NCBI RefSeq assembly: GCF_004331175.1
Contig: NZ_SJOD01000001.1
Location: 124,001-188,000, forward strand
Length of the DNA: 64,000 nt
Origin: Acinetobacter sp. ANC 4178
GTDB taxonomy: Bacteria; Pseudomonadota; Gammaproteobacteria; Pseudomonadales; Moraxellaceae
Reading direction: 5' to 3'
Shown piece after piece: positions 36,392 to 44,726 of the stretch (position 1 is its first letter; each line of letters begins with the position of its first letter). Position numbers and translations under genes: made by a program. The notes beneath the pieces were generated by a model. That model was given only the letters and a program-made list of their open reading frames with translations. It was not told where the DNA came from and searched no databases.

Positions 36392-37279
36392 TCATCCTTG
36401 CTTTAACATCACGACTTCATGCGCAGACAGCATTGGAATTTTTTCTGGATGTGAAATCCCCATCTCATGCCAAATCTGCAAGCCATCATTTTTGCCAAAC
36501 CATCGCTGTTGTTGCTGTTCAAGTTGCTGTTGCTGTTGTAGCAATTGCTGCAAATCGAGCGTTGCTGCTGCATGATTCAACTGCGTCCAAATCGCATCGC
36601 GAATATCTGCGACATCATCTTCAACCAAAGCCTGTACATGATTGAGTAAATAACGATGTTTACCACCTGTAACACGCCAAACTAGAGCACGATCTTTCGA
36701 GTCAAATTCTTCCACGCCTTTCACTGTTTCAATCACTTCTGGTCCAGACAATGCCAAACGCCCTTCTTCCGTCATAATGATGGCACTGCTCAAACATGCA
36801 CTGATGCCCATCCCCCCGAAAGCGCCACAAGTGCCTCCAATCACTGTAATAATCGGAATCCCTGCATTTCTTACCTGCAACATGGCACGCATAATTTCGG
36901 AAATGGCAATGAGACCCGCATTGGCTTCATGTAAACGGACGCCGCCTGAGTCGACAAAAAACAGTACCGCCTGCGCTTGATCTTGAATGGCTTTTTGTAA
37001 AAGACCGACAATTTTCGCCCCATGGATTTCACCCACAGCACCGCCCATGAATTGACCTTCTTGAGCCATGATATGTACAGGTGTTCCGTTTAAACGTGCT
37101 GTACCAATAATCACGCCATCATCAAAACTACCCGGAATATCCAAAGCAGACAGGTGTGGGCTAACTTCAATTTCAGCAGGCTTTAATATTTCATTAAAAC
37201 TCTGAGCATCGACGACCGCTTGAATACGCGCACGTGCGGTTTTTTCATAAAAACTATTTTTGAGCATCACTTGATCCAT
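36392..37279 (-). CDS. mdcD: Biotin-independent malonate decarboxylase, beta subunit
   Basis: A 295-residue carboxyltransferase beta-type subunit, partner of MdcE. It has ALDIPGSFDDGVIIGTARLNG, AVGEIHGAKIVGLLQKA, VLFFVDSGGVRLHEANAGLIAISEIMRAM and VIGGTCGAFGGMGISACLSSAIIMTEEGRLALSGPEVIET. Near residues 242-258 it contains a glutamine tract (LQQLLQQQQQLEQQQQRWF), a low-complexity insert before the C-terminal segment. It is three bases downstream of mdcC. Confidence 0.93.
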   Translation of the reverse strand: MDQVMLKNSFYEKTARARIQAVVDAQSFNEILKPAEIEVSPHLSALDIPGSFDDGVIIGTARLNGTPVHIMAQEGQFMGGAVGEIHGAKIVGLLQKAIQDQAQAVLFFVDSGGVRLHEANAGLIAISEIMRAMLQVRNAGIPIITVIGGTCGAFGGMGISACLSSAIIMTEEGRLALSGPEVIETVKGVEEFDSKDRALVWRVTGGKHRYLLNHVQALVEDDVADIRDAIWTQLNHAAATLDLQQLLQQQQQLEQQQQRWFGKNDGLQIWHEMGISHPEKIPMLSAHEVVMLKQG

Positions 37280-37282
37280 GTT

Positions 37283-37591
37283 CTATACTCCCTTAAACAT
37301 AGATATTGCTTGGCTTAAGCGTAGATTCACCACCGCTGGGGTCGCCCCCATATCATTTAACTGAAATTTAAGCCCTGCTACCGCATGACGTTGTGCAAAT
37401 TCGTTCAGTACAGACTGCCAAACATGTTGAAAACCGACGGCTGATGTAGTGACTTCAATCTGACAAATATCCGCCTGATCATGCTGTGAAACCAAGACTT
37501 CTAAATTTCCAGAACCGACCACACCACAAATGACAGCCGCTTGTTCAGCGCTCAGCGGTGCGGATTGCAATTCAAATTTTAACTTTTCCAT
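37283..37591 (-). CDS. mdcC: Malonate decarboxylase acyl carrier protein (delta)
   Basis: A 102-residue acyl carrier subunit. The prosthetic-group serine is in GVVGSGNLEVLV (about residue 24). The frame can start at GTG 37600, overlapping the mdcA stop as GTGA, but the ATG at 37591 has GGTG six bases upstream and yields the family-like MEKLKFELQSAPLSAEQ start, so it is preferred. Confidence 0.9.
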   Translation of the reverse strand: MEKLKFELQSAPLSAEQAAVICGVVGSGNLEVLVSQHDQADICQIEVTTSAVGFQHVWQSVLNEFAQRHAVAGLKFQLNDMGATPAVVNLRLSQAISMFKGV

Positions 37592-37596
37592 GTCGA

Positions 37597-39252
37597 TCAC
37601 CAGTTTCTAAAGCGACTTGGGGGACTATATAAACCACCCGACCATTTAACTAAATCTTTCACCGATTTTGCCGCCAACAAATCACGACTGACCTGTGTTG
37701 GATCGATACCCAAATCTTCTGGACGTTGAATAATGCCGCGCTGACGTAATTCATCCACTTTGGCCTCATCACGCTGCATCCCCACTGGGGTATAACCAGC
37801 CACGCCACGAATGGCTTGTTCCCGTTCTTCTGGGGTACGACATAACAGTAAGTTGGCAATACCTTCTTCCGTCACAATATGGGTTACGTCTTCGCCATAA
37901 ATCATGATTGGCGGAAGTTCGCTCTCCATTTTGTCTTGTAACTGCCACGCATCTAACTCTTCAACAAAAACGGGATGCATATGTTCACGGTACGTTTCGA
38001 CCAATTGCACCACCAACTTACGCCCCTTAATCAGTTTGCCGTCGACCGCTTCACGACCTGCTTTGGTATAGGCATAACTGGCATGACGGCGTCCATGTGG
38101 GTCAGAGCCCATATTTGGTGCACCACCAAAACCAGAAATACGGTCTACAGTGGCGGTTGAACTGTTGCCTTGTAAATCAATCTGTAAAGTCGAACCAATG
38201 AACAGGTCACAGGCGTATAACCCCGCGGTTTGACTAAAGGCACGATTGGAACGCATGCTGCCGTCACTGCCTGTAAAAAACACATCTGGACGTTCTTTAA
38301 TATAGTCTTCCATCCCGACTTCGGAACCGAAGCTATGGATCGATTCGACAAATCCACTTTCAATTGCAGGAATTAAAGTCGGGTGCGGATTCAAAGCCCA
38401 ATTGGTACAAATCTGCCCCTTTAGTCCTAAGGATGCTCCATACGTAGGCAGTAACAATTCAATCGCCGCAGTATCAAAACCAATACCATGATTTAAACGT
38501 TGAATTTGATATGGTGCATAGATGCCTTTAATGACCATCATTGCCATTAAAATTTGCACTTCGGTAATTTGTGCAGGATCACGAGTAAACAATGGTTCTA
38601 TATAGTTGTGCTTGGGACTTTCGATATAAAAATCGACCCAATCCGCGGGCACATCGACACGCGGTAACTTATCGACAATTTCATTGACCTGCACAATCAC
38701 AATGCCGCTTTTAAATGCAGTGGCTTCAACAATTGCAGGTGTATCTTCGGTATTCGCACCCGTATATAAATTCCCTTGGCGGTCGGCCGAATGTGCCGTG
38801 ATTAAACACACATTTGGAGTAAGGTCGATAAAGTATCGTCCGTACAGCTCTAGGTAAGTATGAATTGAACCAATACTAATTTTTTGCTGCTGAACCAATT
38901 GAGCCAGACGTAAACTTTGTGGGCCTGCAAAGGAGAAATCGACCTTAGAGGCAATACCCTTTTCAAAGACATCAATATGACTCGGTAAAGCCAATACTGA
39001 CTGCACGATATGTAAGTCATGAATCACATCTGGATTACATTGACTTAAACTTTTCGAGAGGAAATCTGCCTGTTTCTGGTTATTGCCTTCTAAGCAAACC
39101 CGATCTCCACAAGCAATGACCGTTTCTAATAGTTCAATGACACGTGCATGTTCAACTTTCTTTTCAAAGCCTTTTTCTTTGGCTTGATTCAGTTTCTCTT
39201 GTCTACGGGTTCTCTGCTTATCCCATAAATGCTTCTTAACCATCTGGTTCAT
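37597..39252 (-). CDS. mdcA: Malonate decarboxylase, acetyl-S-ACP:malonate ACP transferase (alpha)
   Basis: A 551-residue CoA-transferase-like subunit that exchanges acetyl for malonyl on the ACP thioester. It begins MNQMVKKHLWDKQRTRRQEKL and shows LEGNNQKQADFLSKSLSQ, SFAGPQSLRLAQLV, FDTAAIELLLPTYGASLGLKG, GSDGSMRSNRAFSQTAGLYACDLFIGSTLQ and ISGFGGAPNMGSDPHGRRHASYA. Full family length. Follows the madM transporter gene by 21 bases. Confidence 0.94.
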   Translation of the reverse strand: MNQMVKKHLWDKQRTRRQEKLNQAKEKGFEKKVEHARVIELLETVIACGDRVCLEGNNQKQADFLSKSLSQCNPDVIHDLHIVQSVLALPSHIDVFEKGIASKVDFSFAGPQSLRLAQLVQQQKISIGSIHTYLELYGRYFIDLTPNVCLITAHSADRQGNLYTGANTEDTPAIVEATAFKSGIVIVQVNEIVDKLPRVDVPADWVDFYIESPKHNYIEPLFTRDPAQITEVQILMAMMVIKGIYAPYQIQRLNHGIGFDTAAIELLLPTYGASLGLKGQICTNWALNPHPTLIPAIESGFVESIHSFGSEVGMEDYIKERPDVFFTGSDGSMRSNRAFSQTAGLYACDLFIGSTLQIDLQGNSSTATVDRISGFGGAPNMGSDPHGRRHASYAYTKAGREAVDGKLIKGRKLVVQLVETYREHMHPVFVEELDAWQLQDKMESELPPIMIYGEDVTHIVTEEGIANLLLCRTPEEREQAIRGVAGYTPVGMQRDEAKVDELRQRGIIQRPEDLGIDPTQVSRDLLAAKSVKDLVKWSGGLYSPPSRFRNW

Positions 39253-39273
39253 GACATCACCTTTATGTTTGAG

Positions 39274-40035
39274 TTAGCCAAAGATGGCATTGATCGTGAG
39301 GAAAAATAGTGATGGTCCGAGTAAACAACCTAAACCTGTATAGAATGTTGCAACCAAAGCACCATATGGCACTAAACGCACATCTGTACCTGCTAAGCCC
39401 GCAGCTGTACCACTGGTTGTGCCAGCCAGACCACCAAAAACCATCGCTGAGCGTGGACTTTTTAAATACATGAATTTTGCGAGTAATGGTGTACCGACCA
39501 TAAAGAACACTGCTTTAATCAAACCAATCGCAATAGATAGTGCAATGACTTCTGAGCTTGCACCGATGGCTGAACCTGTCACTGGGCCAACGATATAAGT
39601 CATTGCGCCCGCACCAATGGTTGTCATGGACACAGGATCTTTATAGCCCATGACCCACGCCACCATTGCACCAATAATGAAAGGAATCACACAACCCAGT
39701 GTTAAGGCAATTAGGCCAACTTTGCCTGCTTTCTTAACTTCTTTTACATCCACTTCAAATGCTGTCGATGCAATTGCCAAATCACGTAACATGGCTCCAC
39801 CGAGTAAGGCAAAACCACCAAAAATCTCGATATCTGAAATACCCTTTTCACCTTGGGTATAAATCCCTGCAAAATACGCCAAGACTAAGCCCATGGTGAT
39901 GGCGAATGCTGAACTTTGTAATTTACCTTTGGTGAGATATTTTGAGAGAAGATGCGAGACATACATCATCAAACCTGTAACCGCCAATGCTGTAACCAAT
40001 GCATTTTTAGTTAATACCGTAATTATTTCTTCCAT
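39274..40035 (-). CDS. madM: Malonate transporter subunit MadM (MdcM)
   Basis: A 253-residue inner-membrane protein with about eight helices, the larger subunit of the two-component sodium-dependent malonate symporter. It starts MEEIITVLTKNALVTALAVTGLMMYVSHLLSKYLTKGKLQ and has conserved TIGAGAMTYIVGPVTGSAIGASSEVIALSIAIG and FGGLAGTTSGTAAGLAGTDVRLVPYG. It pairs with madL 60 bp upstream. Confidence 0.92.
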   Translation of the reverse strand: MEEIITVLTKNALVTALAVTGLMMYVSHLLSKYLTKGKLQSSAFAITMGLVLAYFAGIYTQGEKGISDIEIFGGFALLGGAMLRDLAIASTAFEVDVKEVKKAGKVGLIALTLGCVIPFIIGAMVAWVMGYKDPVSMTTIGAGAMTYIVGPVTGSAIGASSEVIALSIAIGLIKAVFFMVGTPLLAKFMYLKSPRSAMVFGGLAGTTSGTAAGLAGTDVRLVPYGALVATFYTGLGCLLGPSLFFLTINAIFG

Positions 40036-40095
40036 TGCATTTCTTCCTTGTCGCTGTACAAACCGTTTTTATTCTGTGTGAATAGCACGCTTTCC

Positions 40096-40494
40096 TTAAG
40101 CTGCTTTTTCCGCTTCAATTGACCATTCATAAGACTCATAGTCACCACTTGATTTGTTCAACCAACGAATGACCAATACAGTGCCGATAAGTGATGAAAC
40201 TGAAACAATCAGACCCAGCATTCCACCTGAAAGCGCTGCGACTACGTTTTGTCCTGCTGACATAGCAACGACGATTGGAATGTACATCCCTGACCAATAC
40301 AACACACCAAATTGTGTGGTTTGCGGCAAGTGCCCGCGTTTAGCTAATACCTCCTTCGATATAATTAAAAGAATCATGGCAATTGCCACACCACCTACAT
40401 TGGCTTTCACACCAAGCGCCATACCAAGAATGTTTCCTAAATAAACACCGAGTAGATGGCAGATTGCCAATATGGCTGTTCCGTAAATAATCAT
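40096..40494 (-). CDS. madL: Malonate transporter subunit MadL (MdcL)
   Basis: A 132-residue membrane protein with four helices, the small subunit of the malonate symporter. It starts MIIYGTAILAICHLLGVYLGNILGMALGVKANVGGVAIAM and has YWSGMYIPIVVAMSAGQNVVAAL. First gene of the mdc operon; its promoter region holds the MdcY operator. Confidence 0.92.
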   Translation of the reverse strand: MIIYGTAILAICHLLGVYLGNILGMALGVKANVGGVAIAMILLIISKEVLAKRGHLPQTTQFGVLYWSGMYIPIVVAMSAGQNVVAALSGGMLGLIVSVSSLIGTVLVIRWLNKSSGDYESYEWSIEAEKAA

Positions 40495-40576
40495 CGCTGA
40501 ATCCTCCCTGGATCATGCAGTGCTTCTAATAATCTGACTTATAATTTGCTATAGTTATAGCCTATCTGTATTCAGT

Positions 40577-40618
40577 GTACAATGTTTTGTACTCAAATAA
40601 ACATAGATTGTATACAAT
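40577..40618. promoter_or_regulatory. MdcY operators between mdcL/madL and mdcY
   Basis: A perfect palindrome ATTGTATACAAT lies at 40607-40618, fourteen bases before the mdcY start codon. A second dyad, GTACAA-N4-TTGTAC, lies at 40577-40592 and is made of the same half sites in the opposite orientation. From published Acinetobacter calcoaceticus work as I recall it, MdcY binds exactly the first sequence. The position suits autorepression of mdcY and control of the divergent operon. Confidence 0.8.
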
Positions 40619-40631
40619 TTTTTGGTGATGT

Positions 40632-41306
40632 ATGACTTCTATTGCGGAACTCCCTCTTTCTATTCAAATTAGTAAAAAGTTAGAGGACGATATTATTTAT
40701 GGTTTCTTCTTGCCGGGAACCAAACTTGATGAACAAGAACTGTGTGATCGTTATGGTGCTTCGCGTACCCCGATTCGTGAGGCATTAAAGCTGCTTGCAG
40801 CCGAAGGTCTGGTCGAAATTCGCCCGCGTCGTGGCGCAATTATTCCAACCATTAACCCACTGACTTTATGTGAAATGTTTGAAGTGATGGCTGAGTTAGA
40901 AGCCATGTGCGGACGTTTAGCCGCACGTCGTATTCAGCCCGAAGAGAAACAAGAACTACAGCGTTTGCATCTATTGTGTCAGGATTATTTAAAGCAAAAT
41001 GATTCGGAAAATTACTATGAAGCCAACCGCTTATTTCACTTTGCCATTTATCAAGCCAGTCATAATGCTTTTTTAATTGAACAGGCATCTACTTTACACA
41101 AGCGTTTACACCCCTATCGACGCTTACAGCTCCGTGTAAATAATCGTATGAATAACTCATTCTCGGAACATAATGAAATTTTAGATGCCATTTTTGCAGG
41201 TAATGAACAACAAGCAGAAGATCTATTGAAAGCGCATGTGGTTATTCAAGGGCAGAAATTTACGGATTTTATCTCGACAATCGAGAGCATTCAGCCCAAA
41301 AGTTAA
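40632..41306 (+). CDS. mdcY: GntR-family repressor of the malonate operon
   Basis: A 224-residue FadR/FCD-type GntR regulator. The winged helix is QISKKLEDDIIYGFFLPGTKLDEQELCDRYGASRTPIREALKLLAAEGLVEIRPRRGAII (residues 10-69) and the rest is the all-helical FCD ligand domain with HFAIYQASHNAFL and SEHNEILDAIFAGNEQQAEDLLKAHV. It is divergent from mdcLMACDEGBH with operator palindromes between; malonate is the expected inducer. Confidence 0.93.
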   Translation: MTSIAELPLSIQISKKLEDDIIYGFFLPGTKLDEQELCDRYGASRTPIREALKLLAAEGLVEIRPRRGAIIPTINPLTLCEMFEVMAELEAMCGRLAARRIQPEEKQELQRLHLLCQDYLKQNDSENYYEANRLFHFAIYQASHNAFLIEQASTLHKRLHPYRRLQLRVNNRMNNSFSEHNEILDAIFAGNEQQAEDLLKAHVVIQGQKFTDFISTIESIQPKS

Positions 41307-41321
41307 TCCTTCTGACCAATT

Positions 41322-41343
41322 CGAGCACCAATCTGGGTGCTCG
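41322..41343. terminator. Convergent-gene hairpin between mdcY and the SDR gene
   Basis: CGAGCACC (41322-41329) pairs with GGTGCTCG (41336-41343) around six bases. No U-run follows on either strand; it lies in the 66 bp between two converging genes, so a terminator role is plausible. Confidence 0.55.
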
Positions 41344-41372
41344 TCAGTTCAGCCCCTTGGAACGGCTCACGT

Positions 41373-42197
41373 TTATGAAACCGTCGTGATTTTTGGATGG
41401 TTCAATTCTGCAAAACTTTGAATTTTATCAATGTCTTTTTGAATCGAACTTGATACTACATTCGGCAGTACCTGATTCACTTTGACAAAGATTTTTTCAG
41501 GATATCCCACTTGATAGTACAATTTATCGTTCTGTAAAAATTGATACAGCTCTTCAGCCACGAAAGTAGGACTATCCATTTTTACGCCCAATTTGGCATT
41601 CATTTCCACTACGACAGGACTGTTCATAGTGGTAGCGGTTGCACGTGGTGAGAAATATTTAAACTGAATTGGCGAATTGGAATATTCACGTGCCAAGGCT
41701 TCGGTTGCACCGCGCAAGGCAAATTTACTGGCACAATAGCTCACATAACCCGGGTAGCCAATACTGCCAAAAGTCGATCCCATGTTAATAATTTGGCTTG
41801 GTGCAGTTTTCGACATTAATGGAATAATGTGCTGAATCAATTGTAGTGGATAAACCACGTTAATCAGCATCATCTGTTCAATCGCGTCGCTAGATTGATG
41901 ACTAAACAAAGAAAAATCATTCACCCCTGCATTGTTAATATAATAATTGATCTGAATCTTTTGCTGAGTCAATGCTTGAATAAATTGCGCACGGCTATCT
42001 GCATTACTCAAATCACAGCACAAACTTTGTAACTTTAACTGAGGATGTTGCGCTTTAAGTTCTGCCTGCATGGTTTGTAATGCCTCAGCATTACGAGCCA
42101 CAAGAACCACATTTACATTGTTTTTACATAAATTTTCAACGATGGCTTTGCCTATGCCACCTGTTGCCCCAACAATCACGGCTGTTAAATTTGACAT
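41373..42197 (-). CDS. SDR oxidoreductase of the T_hemolysin cluster
   Basis: A 274-residue classical short-chain dehydrogenase. GATGGIG (residues 10-16) binds the dinucleotide and Arg35 after beta-2 suggests NADP(H). NNAG, Ser141 and the YCASK pair Tyr154/Lys158 form the active site. The C-terminal third has a SPRATATTMNSP loop. The ATG at 42197 has GGGAG seven bases upstream; an in-frame upstream codon at 42215 is rejected. It is the last of four co-directional genes with a TauD-type oxygenase, an adenylate-forming ligase and a T_hemolysin protein, so it probably reduces or oxidises the shared intermediate. Confidence 0.85.
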   Translation of the reverse strand: MSNLTAVIVGATGGIGKAIVENLCKNNVNVVLVARNAEALQTMQAELKAQHPQLKLQSLCCDLSNADSRAQFIQALTQQKIQINYYINNAGVNDFSLFSHQSSDAIEQMMLINVVYPLQLIQHIIPLMSKTAPSQIINMGSTFGSIGYPGYVSYCASKFALRGATEALAREYSNSPIQFKYFSPRATATTMNSPVVVEMNAKLGVKMDSPTFVAEELYQFLQNDKLYYQVGYPEKIFVKVNQVLPNVVSSSIQKDIDKIQSFAELNHPKITTVS

Positions 42198-42233
42198 AAC
42201 TTTACTCCCTCTCATTTTATAAAAGCTTGCTGC

Positions 42234-43106
42234 TTAAAATATTTCATTCAACCCTAAACCCATACTGATATAGAGTTTACGCTGCTCAAGTGGAACTAAA
42301 ATTTCATGTCGTCCATGCATAAAGCGTTTATTGTCAATAATTGCAACATCACCATTTTGCCACTCAATTTCCTGCGTATGTTGTTCACAAAGTGCTGCCA
42401 ATTCTGCAATCAGTTCCTCATGAATAATGCTGCCATCCGCAAAGGTGAATTTTGGTTTTTGATAATTATAAGATGGCCCTAAAATGGTATTGGCAAATGC
42501 AGGTACACCTTTCAAATTATCATGGCGGATCATGTTCATTTGTAGATGGTATTCCACACCTTCATCGTGAGATGGAGTAATCGCTTGTCCAGGAATCATC
42601 TGAATAAATTTATTCAAATCCATCCATGTCACCGTATCTGCTTGGGCAATATTCAAAGCTGTTGCCACATATTTCTGCCAAATCTGTTTTGGTAAATAAC
42701 GGCTAATGGTCATCGGTGCGGCAAACTTTTGTTTTAACGGCTCAGACAAGTTCTTCCATACTGCATGTCCATCACACACTGTCGTTTGTGAACCTTGGGA
42801 AGCACTAACTTCACTAAAAAAAGCAATAATATCCGGAGGTAATGGCGTTGAACCATTTTCAATATGCAATCCAACTGCCTGAGTGCCTGCATCTACTTTT
42901 TGTGATTGTTGCGTAATGTTTTCACGGGCAGGATCATAAGTCAGCTTTTGACATAAAGCGGTCATCAGGTCGCTAAAGCGATGTACATCATAATGTTCAT
43001 GTCTAAGTAAAATCCAACCTTGCTCACGTAAGGTATTTTTAATTTCTGCATGACTCGAAGGTACATAACTACGCTTAAGGTCAAGTACGGATTGTTCAAT
43101 ATTCAT
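42234..43106 (-). CDS. TauD/TfdA-type Fe(II)/2-oxoglutarate oxygenase
   Basis: A 290-residue non-heme iron oxygenase. From the preferred ATG at 43106, the facial triad is His81-x-Glu83 (GLHIENG) and His264 (RFMHGR), with the 2-oxoglutarate-binding Arg276 (EQRKLYIS). The triad uses Glu rather than the commoner Asp. A GTG twelve bases upstream (43118) could also start it, but GAG lies eight bases before the ATG. Related enzymes hydroxylate, desaturate or decarboxylate small acids, including ones activated by neighbouring ligases. It lies between the SDR and AMP-ligase genes of the cluster; the substrate is not evident. Confidence 0.8.
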   Translation of the reverse strand: MNIEQSVLDLKRSYVPSSHAEIKNTLREQGWILLRHEHYDVHRFSDLMTALCQKLTYDPARENITQQSQKVDAGTQAVGLHIENGSTPLPPDIIAFFSEVSASQGSQTTVCDGHAVWKNLSEPLKQKFAAPMTISRYLPKQIWQKYVATALNIAQADTVTWMDLNKFIQMIPGQAITPSHDEGVEYHLQMNMIRHDNLKGVPAFANTILGPSYNYQKPKFTFADGSIIHEELIAELAALCEQHTQEIEWQNGDVAIIDNKRFMHGRHEILVPLEQRKLYISMGLGLNEIF

Positions 43107-43197
43107 ATCTTTACTCACTATTTAGTGAAATTTTTATGCGTGGAAATTAAGTTTTCAGGTCTTAAAACTACTGTCACTTCAGTACCTTAACTACAGC

Positions 43198-44721
43198 TCA
43201 TTGAAGCGACAAATACTGCCCAAATTGCTTTTTAATTTCGTTGCGTCTCAATTTTCCGTTGTCGGTTAACATCTGATTGGTCAGTGAAAAGGGTTCAGTC
43301 GATCGATACCATTGCTTAATCTGGGCATAGTCAGGCATGCGATGATTGGCTTTCTGTACCGCCTGCTCCAGCATGCCATCCGATACATTTTCTTTGGCAT
43401 AAATCACAGCGGAAAGATAAGGCTGTGCTTCCCCGAAAATAGCAATCTGGTTAATTTCGGGTTCACTCGAACCATTCGATTCCACCCATTCAGGTGAAAT
43501 ATTGCGCCCAAAACTACTGACAATAATTTGCTTAATACGGCCCGTAATAAACAGATAACCGTCTTTATCAAAGAAGCCTGCATCACCTGTGTGAATCAGA
43601 GGATCAACTGCCACTTCATTGAGATAACCCTGCATGGCATTACCGCGTACTACCACTTCACCATTGTCCGCAATTTGCACATCTACATGAGGTAATGGTT
43701 TGCCGACACTGCCAATTTTTCTGGCATTGGGTAGGTTTAGACTAACCACTGAAGCGCATTCTGATAGTCCATAACCCTCATAAACAGGCAAATTCAACTG
43801 TTGCGACTGTAACAACAAATCGGTTGAAACCTTACCACCGCCCACTGCAATAAATTTCAAACTCGCAAAAGCCTGAGAGTCAAATTGCTGAATATATTCC
43901 ACCATTGCCTTGAGCATTTGCGGCAGTAAAATTACGCTCTGAATCTGGTATTGATGTACCGCAGCTGCAAAGTTTTCCACCTTAAACTCATGATTCGATA
44001 CCAGTCCAAAATGACTGACATTCCCTACAACGATTGAACGCCCCATATTCAAGGCAACATAAATCCCTGCAATGTTTTCCAATAAAGTCGCGAAGGGAAT
44101 CAAACATAGATGTCGTCCCAATTGGCTCGACTGTAATGCTGTACTAAGCGATTCGGTAATCGACTGAATCGTTTCTTCCGCCAGACATACCCCTTTAGGT
44201 GTGCCCGTGCTGCCTGAGGTATAAGTAATCTTTGCGGGAACGGCTGAATCCATCGTTGCTGATGTAATCACCTTTAAACGAATAAAAGTTCCTAACACCT
44301 GTTCGGAAGTAATAAATTGCTGAATGCAATTCTGCTCTCTTAACTCATGCAACCATGTATGATTTTGTGCAACACAATCAAAGTGATAACTAGAAGTTGT
44401 TAAATTTACATCTGCCAAAAAAATTGTATCAACAGCACTGTCTTGTAATAAATGTAAAATCTGCTGAGCGCTAAAAAATAGAGGGATCGGGATCACCGTG
44501 ATTCCCGCCTTTTTAGCGGCTAGATCAATCAACACCCACTCAATACTGTTCATGCCCCAAATCGCGAGTTTCTGTATCTGTAACTGACAGAGTTCTTGAG
44601 TCAGAATCTCAACCGCATGGTCGAGTTCTGCATAGTTCACTGTACGCACTTCTGTCACGATTGCTTCACGTTTAGGTGTCTGTTTCGCGTACTCTGCAAT
44701 TACATCAAAAAATTGATTCAT
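43198..44721 (-). CDS. AMP-binding acyl ligase (fatty-acyl-CoA/ACP synthetase-like)
   Basis: A 507-residue ANL-family adenylating enzyme. Motifs are ITYTSGSTGTPKGV (P-loop, about residue 170), YEGYGLSECASVVSLN, the hinge HTGDAGFFDKDGYLFITGRIKQIIVSSFGRNISPEWVE and the C-terminal LTDNGKLRRNEI with the catalytic Lys. The pattern is closest to long-chain acyl-CoA/acyl-ACP ligases. No carrier protein gene is adjacent, so CoA or direct acyl transfer to the T_hemolysin partner are options. GTG at 44730 overlaps the preceding stop; the ATG at 44721 with GGTG upstream is preferred. Confidence 0.85.
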   Translation of the reverse strand: MNQFFDVIAEYAKQTPKREAIVTEVRTVNYAELDHAVEILTQELCQLQIQKLAIWGMNSIEWVLIDLAAKKAGITVIPIPLFFSAQQILHLLQDSAVDTIFLADVNLTTSSYHFDCVAQNHTWLHELREQNCIQQFITSEQVLGTFIRLKVITSATMDSAVPAKITYTSGSTGTPKGVCLAEETIQSITESLSTALQSSQLGRHLCLIPFATLLENIAGIYVALNMGRSIVVGNVSHFGLVSNHEFKVENFAAAVHQYQIQSVILLPQMLKAMVEYIQQFDSQAFASLKFIAVGGGKVSTDLLLQSQQLNLPVYEGYGLSECASVVSLNLPNARKIGSVGKPLPHVDVQIADNGEVVVRGNAMQGYLNEVAVDPLIHTGDAGFFDKDGYLFITGRIKQIIVSSFGRNISPEWVESNGSSEPEINQIAIFGEAQPYLSAVIYAKENVSDGMLEQAVQKANHRMPDYAQIKQWYRSTEPFSLTNQMLTDNGKLRRNEIKKQFGQYLSLQ

Positions 44722-44726
44722 AGACT

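Noticed and set aside
36433..36645. Plus-strand frames over the mdcD glutamine tract (Cys/Ser-rich)
   Set aside because: They are antisense readings of CAG/CAA repeats in mdcD.
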